Shown: positions 15,301 through 27,532 of the stretch, piece after piece
Layout: each line of letters opens with the position of its first letter
Numbering within the stretch: position 1 is the first letter of the stretch
DNA from: Trichoplax adhaerens
Lineage: Eukaryota; Placozoa; Uniplacotomia; Trichoplacea; Trichoplacidae
Length of the DNA: 64,000 nt
Reading direction: 5' to 3'
NCBI RefSeq assembly: GCF_000150275.1
Contig: NW_002060958.1
Location: 1,207,310 to 1,271,309 of the forward strand
Translations under genes and position numbers: made by a program
Notes under the pieces: model-generated
What the model was told of the DNA's origin: nothing
Database searches by the model: none
The model's input: only the letters and a program-made list of their open reading frames with translations

Positions 15301-18300
15301 ATTAAAGCTATCATGTGAATCTATAATCTACAAAAGTAACTGTTTCGTATTCTAAGGCATTATCAAGACAAGAATTCCATATCATGTAATTTAAGTTGAT
15401 TAAATGTCTCCGTCGGAGAATTTTCTGTGCGATTTCATTTCCTGCGGAACCTTTTCTTACAAGCTTAGTATATATGTTATATACTAGCCGTAAAATGGCT
15501 TAATAGAGGAATAAAGAAAAGCATTACTATAAATAAGAAGTTTATATTTTAATTAATACTAATTATATTATTATAAATTGGTGGTATAATTTCTATATTA
15601 CCTTAACCATAGGATTGATTGTTTACTTTGCGTTTATAAACTTTCAGTTTTAGTATTATGCCCTAGTATAAATGTACTATCGATCAATCGTTTACTCTAC
15701 TTAGTGAACCATATTATGCATATTGATCACTATAATAGGAACTAATGCTGCGTAAAGAAATCGGCTTATATCATTTATTTTGATATTGCAAGCGAACATA
15801 AAATAACGATGTCTTTGGCAAGAAAAATGAATTTCACTTATTTATGCAAGCTTTTTGTTCATAGTTACTAATTTCATACGCCAGCATACGTTTGCTCTCG
15901 TGATTGAATTTATAAGCATAACATTCTATAGGACATGACTAGTGATTAGCTGACTCATACGCAATTTATTGTAAGTAAATAAGCCGGGCCAATAAACTAT
16001 ATTAATAGCATTACCTAAATAATCATCTACAGTACATATCGATAGACTGACATCAAAGAATAAAGTAAAAAATTTTTTGAATAGCTATTGATTTGGAAAT
16101 ATTATAGTAACGAAAAACAAAGATTGTAATGGTAGCAATAAATTAATCTACAAATGTAGATCACTTTCATATTAGTAAAAGTAAATACGAATGATACCGA
16201 TTATGTAAAATTATAGAATCAATAGACCGAGATATATATTGAAAATAAATCATGTCCAAAATGATTTAAGTGTGTAATAGAATAGGGATAAAGATAGGAA
16301 GTGAATGACATCAATTGTCTGCAGGCTCGTCATGTTGGATTCAAAGCAACGAATAACGTTATCGACATAGTGACTTGACAACTTGACAGTATTTCTAATA
16401 AAAAAGAAGATTCGACTTCAAACTTGAGATGATAATAGATTTTATTATTTTCAGCTTGTAGACTGTCGTCTATGAAAAATATTAATTTGGTATCAGTATA
16501 CGTGTGGATATTGTATGGGCCGATTTTTTTGATCTTTCCTTCCTGGCTTCAATTCAATGTTATTTATAGTATAAACGTTGACATTATAATTCAGGACCGG
16601 TAAATAGTTTCAACAATTTCATCGCATATTATGTAATATTATTTCAATTGACGTCTTTGTTAGCGGTGTGTATTGTTCATAAAATAAGGGAGAAAATGTA
16701 TAAATACTCATCATTTTACATCGATTTCAATTTATTTTGGCAATCGGTTCATAGCCAATCCATCCAAATTTAAAATTTGCTAAGAATTTTTGGGTCAAGA
16801 AATATTAAAAGAAAAATTACCTGTAAGTACACTTAAAATGATATTGTATTGTCAAAAAGTCGCATAAAATTTCAAGACTGTGATTGAATCCAATCGCTGC
16901 TAGCTAAAAACATCAAAATATTACTGCAATGTTACGTATGATATAAAATTGATCGGATTCATCGATAGGATAAGAACTTTATATTTTATAAATGGTTTAA
17001 TGATTAAGTCTGAAGCACCTTCACCTCAGAATGCTATTAAAAGGCAAAATTTTGTACTATATCTTACTAGAATTGATAAAGTAAGCTAATTAGTGGTTCA
17101 ATATAGGCTAATCATTTTAAATTTTCAGTTTATTAAAATCGTAAGTCATGATAGCTTGCGAATTATGAATAATTAGCACCACAGAAAAATTGTTTAACCG
17201 AGAAAGCTACATTAAATTTTAATATTATTTGATGCTGATCGCATCAAATTGATAATATTTTCCATCAATATAAACTGCTTTGCCGCACACTTTCATAAAG
17301 TTATGAAGCTTACTGTATTGCAATTGTGCTAAAATAGTCTTATTCGAAGACAAGTATTGCTTTGCTAGTAATAGGGGTTATGCTATGAATTACTAGATTT
17401 GTTAACATGATGTTTAAGCTACCATTGGAGTAATGCTCAAAAAGTGCATATATGAATTAGAAAATTATAATGCTCGATAGAAAAACTGTATTATTATTTG
17501 TGATTAGCAGAGGTAATATTAAACATCACAGCATCAGTGCAATTTTGAATCTGGCCATCATTATTCCATGAGTTTCTACTTTCATTTTGAGGCGAAAATA
17601 GTCACAGAAGTGTAGAAGAAAGATAGTCTATAATTTATAATCCAACATGATTCTTACCGGCGTTTAATAACATATTGAGATACCGGAAGAAACGCCAAAT
17701 ATTGCTAATTAAAATCGATTTTTTAATTTAAACTTATAAAAAAGAAACCGCAATTACAAAATATATAATCTAATCTCAAACATTTTATCCTACATCTCGT
17801 GAATAATATCTATTCAAGTATAAATTAGATAGAGAAGGCTTGAAATATTAATGAACATTCCCAGTATGGATTAGATAATAATTGTAACGGATATGTTAAT
17901 ATTTGGCTTTTCTATTTGATATGCCAACAATTGATTCATGATTAGTCCAATGATAATTTCTGTGGCATTCGATAGTAAATTATTATGAAATTTTAGTGAA
18001 GGGTACGAGGGCGGATAATTATAATGGAATATGAGAAAAATGGTTTTATTTTACAATATAATTGATTAGTGATGCTAAATAACAACAGTATATGAAATCA
18101 GCCAATGATTAGTGATGATTTATAATTGTATTAGATACAATAGTGTTGCAAATTACTTAACTTCTAATCATGAATAGAATTAAATTATGGCTAGATTTTT
18201 AATATTGAAATCTGATTATAATTCAGGTTATCTAGTATATTTTCTATAATAAAATATTACTCAATTTTGGACTGTCCATTTTTTTCTAGCTACAATCAAT

Positions 18301-20342
18301 TAATTATTGCATCATTTAGGCTTAAAAATTGATTTCTTAAGCAGATTCAGCAGTATTGTTGTTATTTAGAATCTTGTTATCAGAATATTCGATATTACTT
18401 AGTTTCTAATGAACAGCTTATTCATTTTTACCTATTGAATTAGACGTGACTATAGGCTGATTATTCATTGGCATTTTAATGTGCTTAGGGAATTGATATG
18501 TCATGCTATTTTTACCAACCTTGAGAACAATAAGTTATTCTACTGTATTCGCCAGCGAATATATGCTGTATTATTAATAAGCATTTTAGCTATCACTGTA
18601 TACTATATAAAGATATATAAGCCGAAGCCATCAGCATCAGTGGGGGGGGGGAATTTGTACACAAGAGAATCTTTTATTCAAACCTATAAAAAAAATTTAT
18701 TTTCCTATCATACTTTTACAGAAAAATTCAACTTTAGATGTTAAAAGGAATTTTAGACTTAAATTTAGGTATGGAATTTCATTTTAATAATTTAAATAAT
18801 TAGCTACCATATTTTAGCTTAGATCATAAAGTTAGACTTGTAACAGGTTAGTCCAAAATTTCGACTTTCTCTTTTTGAATATTATTTTTGCTTACATTAA
18901 ATATACACTTTTATATAATAGGGAACAAAGTACCCTTTGCTTTGTTTTTCTATTTTCTTCTATATGCCTTGTTTTAACAAGCGTGTATTAACGCGCTTAA
19001 GATGCAGCTGATTTGTTACTTTATAGAACTCTTTGAAGCAATTATTCCCAGCGTAGTTTAGTATTTTGTTATTTTCGTGGGCTTATATCACTAGAAATAA
19101 GATTACTCACTTTATTTCCTAAATATACAAATTCGTATGAATGTAATTAAAATAGACTTATAGACTGATTAAATCAAGGAATTGTTATCAGAAATGTAAA
19201 CATATTCTAGAATTAGCGTTATTTTTCGATCATATTCAAGCCTTCCTATAATATGGAAAGTCAATAAAAATCTATCAAATTACTTCCGTTCTTTTTAACG
19301 AAGAATAGCAGGTTATGGTTTCCGGCTATTTATCTTCGTTTAGCTTGCCATAATTCACTACAATGAATAGAAGCTTTTCATCTAGTGAATTAAAATTAAT
19401 GCCATTTTCTATTATTATCAATTGAGTATATTAAAAAATATATTACTCATGTTTCATTTGTTGATTTAGTAGTTTGAGCTATAAATGATGTGAACTTTTT
19501 TATCCGGTCAATTAAAATCGATAGCCGTAAAGCTTTAAATTGTTGTGTTAACGCCTTATGAAGAAGTAGAAATATCAAATTCTGCACCTATTATAAATTA
19601 GGCTACTGTCCATTAAACTTACCAAATATATGCAGATTTTATAATATACCGTCTTTTATTCCTAGTTAGTTGAATACATTCAATACGTCTACTAATGGTA
19701 TTCGCTAATATGTAGTTATTTCCTTCGTCAAATTGATAGACTTGTTGTAAGCGTTTGTCATTATGAATTATTGACATAGGGATGTGTTATTTTTAGGATT
19801 CTTATTGGAAATAGATAATGAAATTTTTTCTTGGCATTCTCTTTAATTTAGTCATCTGCTTTTGTGATCTTATCTATGCGAATATAACCGTACATAGTTG
19901 ATAGGGTAATTTTCAAGTATGATTGAAATATGACCAGTATAAATATATTATTGGATGGTGCAGGTGTTTTCACTTTTTTTTGTATTAAAAAGTTTTCATT
20001 TCAATTTTTTAAGATAATCAATTTGTTGTTATTACCAGAATTGAGAGCATTATTAGATCGATTAATAAATATTAAGTCAATAAAATTACGTTATGGTATG
20101 CACTACTAAGTAGATATGATATAATCACTTCATATTTAGATTTACTTTAATAATACTCTCATTTCATTACATTTTATCGTTTATATCCGGACATATGCTC
20201 ACGAAATTATATATGAATCTTTGCGTGAATTATAAATACTGAAAGAATTTAATTCTGTAACTAAAATTGTTGATACGGTGCACTATAAAGTAATTAATTA
20301 ACATAAATTTGCTATAATTTTGGTACCGAATAGGACAACACG
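3358..20342. other. Long AT-rich stretch without a supported gene
   Basis: About 17 kb of AT-rich DNA. I found no recognisable protein domain and no exon series that joins in frame. Several 60-90-codon frames occur (for example 8038-8232, 10895-11104, 12273-12464, 18481-18744), but they have low-complexity hydrophobic or random-looking translations. A run of ten G (18642-18651) inside the last of these is unusual in such AT-rich DNA. Small secreted-peptide genes with tiny exons could be missed by eye. Confidence 0.5.
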
Positions 20343-22149
20343 ATGAAGTTTATTGCCGTAGCAACTTTATGCCTGATTATATTTGCTATTGATATCAGCT
20401 CAGCTAAAGCTGTTATTAAGAATTTAAATCGTTTAAAAGCTGGTGATCAAGATATTTACAGTTTTATCAAGCATATGATGGAAAAACATCGTGGAATGCA
20501 ACCCAATATGGCAGAAAATAAGAGATTGACTTCTAACATTGCGGATAGATCACCATCAGAGAAAATACTCAAGCTACGTCTTGATGATCGGTATCATGAA
20601 CTACTACGCAGGAAAGAAGATGCATATGACGAACTAGATCGTTATGTTAGTCAATCTATCAGGAATAGTCGTTTTCGGTCTTTTAAGGGAATTAATTTAG
20701 GTAAGTTACTTAAAGTATTTATATTATTGAATAATCGGCTACTATTTTCATGTTATCTAGCTGTAATGATTTCGTCTTGATAATTTATAAAATTTAAAAT
20801 ATTAATGCCATAGTAGTTATTTAGACTGACCTTTAGCTCACTTTAAGACTTGAAATATTTAATTACATATTTTTCATAATGTATGTACTAGACGTACAAA
20901 GTTACCGTATAAGACATTAAACTAAAGTAAATCTTTTCTAAAGGAAACATCGATATCACAGACATGCATTTATCCTTTGGTATTAGTCATTTCTAGAGTT
21001 CCAGTCCCATATAACATTTTGTTCTCGATTGTTATTTTCGTCTATGCACCTGCCTTCAGTTTTCTTGTATTATATATAGTGACATATGCCATATTGGTCG
21101 AGGTTAAAATATTAATTCTCAAATTTGTGTACACGCATAAGAATGTCCGCAACATGCAATATGACGTTTTCATTTGCTTATCATGCCGAATGATAAATCA
21201 GCAAGACCAAATATTGGCATTCTGCCATTTAATCAATTAGTCTACTTTATTCTTTCTCTGTTATTATTGTTGCGACGGCTTTAAATTGTTAAGATTTTAA
21301 TGACCTTAAATGCCTTATTAATCCAAAAGGATTATTTCTAAATTATGAGCCCTTAAGCCTGATCTAGTAAAATAAATTTTCGTGTTGGTATACTCTGCTT
21401 TTTATTATTTTTATATTACTATACTACAAAGAGATGGCCAATAGTTAATTCTCTTTGCTATTATTGCTTATCAAACTTAATCTGTAGATTCAATTATTGT
21501 TTATGACAATGAGATCAATAGCAAGAATCAATTTAATACTTGTTCATTTTCTAATGGATCTTCAATTGGTTACTCTACCAGCTAATTTGAAATTTTATTT
21601 TACTACATTAGAAGACATGTTGAAATCAAGAAACGCATTTAATGAATTGACGCCAGAACGAAAGGAACTTGGTAAGGCTATATTATTGATACATTTTTAT
21701 GTTAAGGATTAAAATTTAATCATCTACATATAATATAATGGTGAAATGGTCTTTCTCACATTGAGTTTGCAATCAATGCTAAGTTCATAGAGTAACGCCA
21801 AGTATTTAATATTCGAATACAAAATTTGAATAATTAAAATAAATACTGTATTAAATATTTTGTCAAGTTGCTAAATATCGTTTTTCATTAAATATTTACT
21901 TTGAAGTCCATGCAGTACAATCGATTCAGTAGGAATTTCTGATTTTCGAAAACAACACCATAAACTTTGTTTACTTCATTCACATGAAATGTATTATGGG
22001 TTGTAACGACTGATACTTATAGTTAGATAGAGCAATACGTTTTGTGATTGCTTAATAATTTTTACTTACTCGCAGTATAATAATAGTTTGATATAGCTTT
22101 GGTTGCAGCTAATTCACGTGAGAATACATATGCATTTAAGTCTATTTAG
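20343..22149 (+). CDS. Small secreted protein, unknown family (2-3 exons)
   Basis: I do not recognise the family. The ATG at 20343 opens a clear signal peptide: a lysine, then a hydrophobic core ending in IDISSAKA, with likely cleavage after residues 20-23. The mature part is charged and helix-prone, with repeated R/K/D/E and basic pairs. Exon 1 is 20343-20700, ending at a strong GTAAGT donor in phase 1. Exon 2 is 21582-21671, between a CTCTACCAG acceptor and a GGTAAGG donor; it joins in frame and encodes a helical segment containing NAFNELTPERKELG. A third exon at 22109-22149, after a pyrimidine-rich TTGGTTGCAG acceptor, would add 13 residues and a stop, giving about 162 residues in all. Exons 1 and 2 are well supported and exon 3 is tentative. 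A 145-codon read-through of the exon 1 donor also ends in a stop, so an unspliced form cannot be excluded. A TATAAATA at 20231-20238 may be its promoter. Confidence 0.6.
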
Positions 22150-23583
22150 TTTAGTGGTAGATTTTGCAATCCAATTTTGAAATGCTAATGCATTCGCAAA
22201 TCTGTCATACAAAGTAAGTCAGTGGCGATAATAGTAAAGTGTTTTAAAAATTAATAGTTAAAATTTTAGATTCTTAATCACTAGATCAAATCTATCGAAA
22301 GGAAGTAACTTTCCCTACTCTTGTTTTGTGGTGTTACAAAGAGATATAGAATAACTATTACTTTATGTGGGCCTAAATGTCATCAGAAGAAGGGATAAAT
22401 GAAAACCTTTTTAATTATTATTGCTAATAAAGCCTGTCTGATAACATATAATCAATTATAATTATATAATATACCGGTTTCATTGTTAGTTTTAACCTTC
22501 AATTTGAATTGGACCATCACTATAAGAATTATTAATGAATGACTGAGTACTTTGCTATTAACAAGTCGATCATTTCCATAATCTTGAATTTGTTTTCTTA
22601 TCCTTTATACTTTATTACACCTAAGATAGAGATGATTTCTACAGTAGTTACAGTAAGACAGTGACAAGTTGCGCCTATTTAATATAGGCAGTAATTTCTT
22701 TACCTTTTTTTCTTTTTCGTCTATGGTATATAACAACAATTATACTGCTTTGCTAATGAAAATAAGTTACTCAGGATTAAATAACTGATCAACCTACTAA
22801 TAATATTGAAATAGTCGAAATACGAGATGATTTCAACTTAAATTTAGCCATAGTATTCCTTGCATTTTTCGATTTAAATTTACCATGTTCTGATCGAAGC
22901 TATATGAAATTATTCTGCATTTTCTAAAGAGTAGACAAAAGCAGATGTTCTTTACTAAAACATCATTTAGAACATTTAATTTCACCATCTTGCATTTGTC
23001 CATATGATATACAAAGATACTTACGATGATTCTAATCATCATAGCTAAGAATAGTCGAATTAACGTTATTTTAGTGACTATTAAGTATAATTAGGCTAGC
23101 ATTCCATTGCAATTGAACTATGGTTACTTTAAGTATTTATGTTAGTTATTTGTTGAAATGCAGTTTATAATTTCTGTTGCTCAATTCGTTGAAAAGATTC
23201 CATTATATTATATACGTAATTACTTAATTACGTCGGTGTTAGAGTTAATGAAGTATTTTCTTAATGACCTATTTCAATAAAGAGATCTGATTATGTCAAA
23301 TAGTTAAATGATAGTGCTCCAATAGTCTAGCTTGGTTTTCACTTAAGCTATTCGTAAAGTATGATTAAACAAAAGGATTTAAGAGAAAACTATAATTGTT
23401 GAATACAGTACGTATAACTAGTCAAATGAATTGCTTCGCCTTAATTTTTCTAAACTGCATGATAATATACAATCGATGTTTTTCAAATTTGTATTATTTT
23501 ACGTAATCTGCTCCTACTATGACGTGATTAAATTTATTCGATTAATGCAATTATGATGTTATCGACTGCATTAGTTATTGTTA
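22150..23583. other. Intergenic spacer
   Basis: AT-rich sequence between the two secreted-protein genes. No coding exon or RNA gene is seen. Confidence 0.5.
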
Positions 23584-24042
23584 ATGATGAAATTGATGAC
23601 GATGTTGATTCTGGTTTTGTTTATCGTCATTGATTTAGCTGCCAAACCTCCAAGTCGAGTTGACGAAAAAGGCGACGATAGAGACGATAATGAAACCACA
23701 AGCGAAAATGATAACTCTAGTCAAGATGATAAAATTCATGGAGAATCCAGTGAAAATGATAAGAATAACGGGGATGATAGCAAACAGTCTGATTTGTTAA
23801 AGCAGCAAAAACAACAACAACAACAACAACAACAGCAAGACAATGAAGAATATGAAAAGCAAAAGCAAAAGGTTGAGCAACAGCAAAAATTGCTACAAGA
23901 GCAAGAGGAAATGAGAAAACAAAAACAGAAGTTTCTTGAAGAAACTGGCAAGAAAGAAAATGATAAAGATAAGGAACCAAGTAAAGACAAAAATAAACAA
24001 AAAGGTTGTAAACTAGGTACATTTTGGTTCTATTGCATCTAA
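23584..24042 (+). CDS. Small secreted acidic, Gln/Lys-rich protein
   Basis: Unknown family, 152 residues from the ATG at 23584. Residues 1-21 form a signal peptide (methionine/leucine/isoleucine-rich core ending IDLAAKP). Next comes a strongly acidic Asp/Glu/Asn/Ser segment (about 25-75), a polyglutamine stretch coded mostly by CAA (nucleotides about 23811-23835), a Gln/Glu/Lys segment likely to form a coiled coil (about 90-120), and a lysine-rich tail. The translated frame ends GCKLGTFWFYCI. A splice donor (CTAG|GTACAT) at 24017 could instead join a further exon, so the C-terminus is uncertain. The signal-peptide end (FIVIDLAAK) resembles that of the gene at 20343 (FAIDISSAK), hinting at a common origin. 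The antisense frames over the CAA tract are artefacts. Confidence 0.6.
   Translation: MMKLMTMLILVLFIVIDLAAKPPSRVDEKGDDRDDNETTSENDNSSQDDKIHGESSENDKNNGDDSKQSDLLKQQKQQQQQQQQQDNEEYEKQKQKVEQQQKLLQEQEEMRKQKQKFLEETGKKENDKDKEPSKDKNKQKGCKLGTFWFYCI
23811..23835 (+). repeat. CAA microsatellite encoding polyglutamine
   Basis: An uninterrupted run of CAA triplets inside the coding region of the secreted Gln-rich protein. It is translated as Gln and is likely to vary in length between alleles. Confidence 0.8.
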
Positions 24043-26771
24043 TGGACGTCAGCCTAAAAAGCAATCAAACTTAAAATTGCTTTAGAGAAGATTACAAAAC
24101 ATAAAATATTCCAAAATATTATATAACTTTTACATGGTTGATTTAAAAATATTTATTTCAATATACCGGTAAATAATACCTGAATGAATTAAAATTATAC
24201 TGTAAGAAACATAAAAACTAGTTAGGGAAGGAATATACTGAGGACTATAACATGATTGAGAGATAGATAAGGTTACATAGACTCATCCAAGAATTCTTCT
24301 ACTCCGACATTATCGATCTACGGAGAATATAAAAAAATTGTCTATATCATGCAAAAATTGTCTGCCTGAGCATCTACGTTGATATAGTATAAATCAGAAT
24401 GCTATTGATTGTAATGATATCATAAATACAAATATATAACAAATAGAAATATAATCATGTATACGGCATAGAGAAGAAATAAATTGCCGAATTATTCTCT
24501 GTATCCCTATTAGTGTTGGTTTTTGCGATTTAATCAATAACCAAATCCTAATTATGCATTAAGGTTGTTAACAATCTAGCTATTATATCATCTATATTAA
24601 AGTCTCATCTATATACATGCTGCTTAATTAATTAATCAGTCAAGCAATGTTAATAACTTGCCCTTCACCTGATTATCAAAATTAATAAAAAGAATAAAAG
24701 CTGATATGACATAAAATTTATAATGTTGTTTGTTTATTCTCTTACAAAGGAATCACGATAACTATTATTACAACAGATTTATTTTCTGAATTTGCTATTA
24801 CTCTATAACCCTCTACTCTGGTACTATCATGGTACTGTATGGACTTGACAGAATAACATTTTCCAACAATGCTAACGTATGGCTATAATATTTCAGTTAG
24901 TATTTCTCATCTTGAATGGGAATAAGACTTTAGTTCGATCTTGATGACTGAATGCTTTCAATTTAATTTAGGTCATAAGATGAATTTAGCTACATTATTG
25001 CGTAGTATTATTAATAAAGTACATCTGTATATTACAGCAAGAGCTACCGTTTCATATCGACTTCGTTTATGACACAATTTGGTTCTCCTACTAACTGCAA
25101 GTTAGCAAAGACTATTTACCTCCAGTCTCAAGCTATTTTAACTAATTATATCGCTATCTACGATGGATGTGCGGTATACTTGTACCAGTATATCAAACTA
25201 TGTTGCTGTACAGCATAACTGACTATAATAGAATTTAATCTATATTATTAACTTGAGCAGACTGCGTTAACACAAGCTCTTCTTTGAGATATGCTAATGA
25301 GCATTATCGATAACTTTAATCTCGCTTTTGATGAAAATTATATTCGTCTACTAGCTAGAATATTGTATATCAAAGCAGTTTTAATTCTAATACCTACATA
25401 GGGATTACTCTGTATAAAAAATACTTTTGGTTGGGTGTAAGGTATTTTAACTCCATTTTTTTTTTATGAATCAAACGGTAGACGCAGCCATTAGCAACCA
25501 AAATAAATCATGTTAGATGATAATTGCGATTCAAGAGTTCATATCTGACGAGCCCTAATGTAGAGTCTCTTTACTGTCATGTTTTCATATTGTAACTTTA
25601 AAATTTGGAGCAGGGCTATCATTTGCGATCAGATAACCTAGCATAACTTTGTGAACAGAATTTAGGGTTAAAGAGAAATAAAATTTGGATACATTTGTTC
25701 ATGCTGATTCCTGTTCAATATTGCTGTGATTTATAGAGTACTATGCAACGTTGAAGCTACGAATGTTACAAGTACTACGTTGAAATGTTGAAATTAGAAA
25801 CGTTTGTATATATGGTCGATTAATTTTCCAAACTAGCGTTTTATAGACCTGTTACGGCATTATGTTACCTAAATTAATAGAGTTTATAGAAATGTTGATG
25901 CTTACAATGTTATAGTAGGTGTACTCGTCGTTATTGGTTTCAATCAGTTGATTTTGTGTGAGAAGAATGAGTGATAAGTTCACTGAATAAAGAAGATTTG
26001 TAGATTAATTAATCATTATAGGACACCTTGCCTACTGATTGTAAGCCATAAGTAGTAAGACTAGATCACTTCCTGTATAGAATATAGAATTAAAACTACG
26101 TTTTTAAAATGGAGAAGCTGCTTACGCGTATTAAATACTTCAAGGGTTCGTTTCGAAATCGACTTGTATGGGATAAATGTCTATAATTTTAATTTAAGCG
26201 TTACTAAACGTCTATTAATTGACATTGATTTATCAATTTTATACGTTCGTTCTTGTGAATGACTGTAAGTCTGTGTTACTAACAGTTGTTGTAATTCTAT
26301 GCTGCCACTTCTCAAAAAATCGCTCTGCTTAGGTATTCCGGTTAGTCAGTGCGCTGAAACGATGTGTATTGACGATCCTTTATTTACAATCAAATACTTT
26401 TCTCTGTGGACGAAATCACTTAAACCTACCAACTAGAACTGAAAACAGCCACTTCTACCGAATGTAATAGTAGATACTGAGCTATAATGGGTATTGTACC
26501 CATTAATTAGCATTACCTAGCTGTCTTTAATGAGGGAATAATCCCTAGCTCCTACTATAGCTTATTGAAAGGATTATTATATTGCGTTCAATTAGGCCAA
26601 AGTAGAAGACAGTTAACTGTCCTTACTTTAAGTTAAATTAGGAAGGCTTTAAGGGTTCAATTAGCAATATAGGAGATGGTGCGTTATTAAGACAGCCTGA
26701 TTAGTAATACCTATCCTTAATACAGAATTACAACAAGCGTACAGCAGATCCTTCAGATTTTTACTTGATGT
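24043..26771. other. Intergenic AT-rich spacer
   Basis: No supportable gene on either strand. The sequence becomes slightly GC-richer toward the inverted-repeat element at 26.77 kb. Confidence 0.5.
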
Positions 26772-27532
26772 TTCAGATTATGTGCTGAAACGTCTCAAAC
26801 GATGGCATTTCCTTGCTAGAACTCCTCTCAAAGTTGCAGTCAATTCTATCCAGATTTTTTGATGCGTGCCTAAAGTCTGAATAGAATTGTACAAAATTGC
26901 AGCCATTTCTATCCAGACTTTTTTGATGCATGCCTAAAGTCTGAATAGAATTGTACAAAACTGCAGCCATTTCTATGCAGACTTTTTTGATGCGTACCTA
27001 AAATCTGAATAGAATTGTACAAAGTTGCAGCTAATTCTATCCAGATTTTTAGATGCATGCCTAAAGTCTGAATAGAATTGTACAAAATTGCAGCCATTTC
27101 TATCCAGACTTTTTTGATGCACACCTAAAATCTAAATAGAATTGTACAAAGTTGCAGCTAATTCTATCCAGATTTTTAGATGCATGCCTAAAGTCTGAAT
27201 AGAATTGTACAAATTGCAGCCATTTCTATCCAGACTTTTTTGATGCATGCCTAAAGTCTGAATAGAATTGTACAAAATTGCAGCCATTTCTATCCAGACT
27301 TTTTTGATGCACACCTAAAATCTGAATAGAATTGTACAAAATTGCAGCCATTTCTATCCAGACTTTTTTGATGCACACCTAAAATCTAAATAGAATTGTA
27401 CAAAGTTGCAGCTAATTCTATCCAGATTTTTAGATGCATACCTAAAATCTGAATGGCATTAGCTAAAATTTTGTAGAGGAGTTGTAGTTTGGCAATGCCA
27501 TCGTTTGAGACATTTCATCACATCATCTTGAA
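26772..27532. mobile_element. MITE-like element: inverted repeats around a minisatellite
   Basis: The left arm (about 26772-26834) and the reverse complement of the right arm (about 27467-27532) match over roughly 60 positions with few differences. They share the 17-base block TCTCAAACGATGGCATT and the block ACTCCTCT. Between them lie about ten tandem copies of a 64-bp unit. There is no transposase frame and no recognisable target-site duplication. The architecture suggests a non-autonomous DNA transposon whose interior has expanded by unequal exchange or slippage. The arms are seen directly; mobility is inferred. A simple foldback duplication is the alternative. Confidence 0.65.
26826..27458. 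repeat. 64-bp minisatellite, about ten copies
   Basis: Each unit contains GCAGCCATTTCTATCCAGAC, then a T-run, GATGCATGCCTAAA and TCTGAATAGAATTGTAC. The spacing between successive copies is 63-64 nt. Copies fall into variants (GCAGCCATT versus GCAGCTAATT; GCATGCC versus GCACACC) that alternate, suggesting higher-order duplication of multi-unit blocks. The minus-strand open frames across it are translations of the repeat; because 64 is not a multiple of three the frame rotates, so they are not genes. Confidence 0.9.

Noticed and set aside
18481-18744. 87-codon frame containing a G10 run
   Set aside because: No ATG at its beginning, no flanking splice sites of note, and the GGG glycine stretch comes from the homopolymer.
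20977-21240. Hydrophobic 87-codon frame between exons of the first secreted gene
   Set aside because: It begins without an ATG, lies inside the intron 20701-21581 and resembles no family.
23717-24064. Antisense frames rich in Cys or Val opposite the secreted Gln-rich gene
   Set aside because: They are produced by the CAA/TTG microsatellite and the biased codons of the sense gene.
26773-27314. Overlapping minus-strand frames with repeated protein motifs (SLDRNGCNFVQFYSDFRHASK-type)
   Set aside because: They translate the 64-bp minisatellite. The unit is not a multiple of three, frames switch between copies, and there is no start context or conserved domain.
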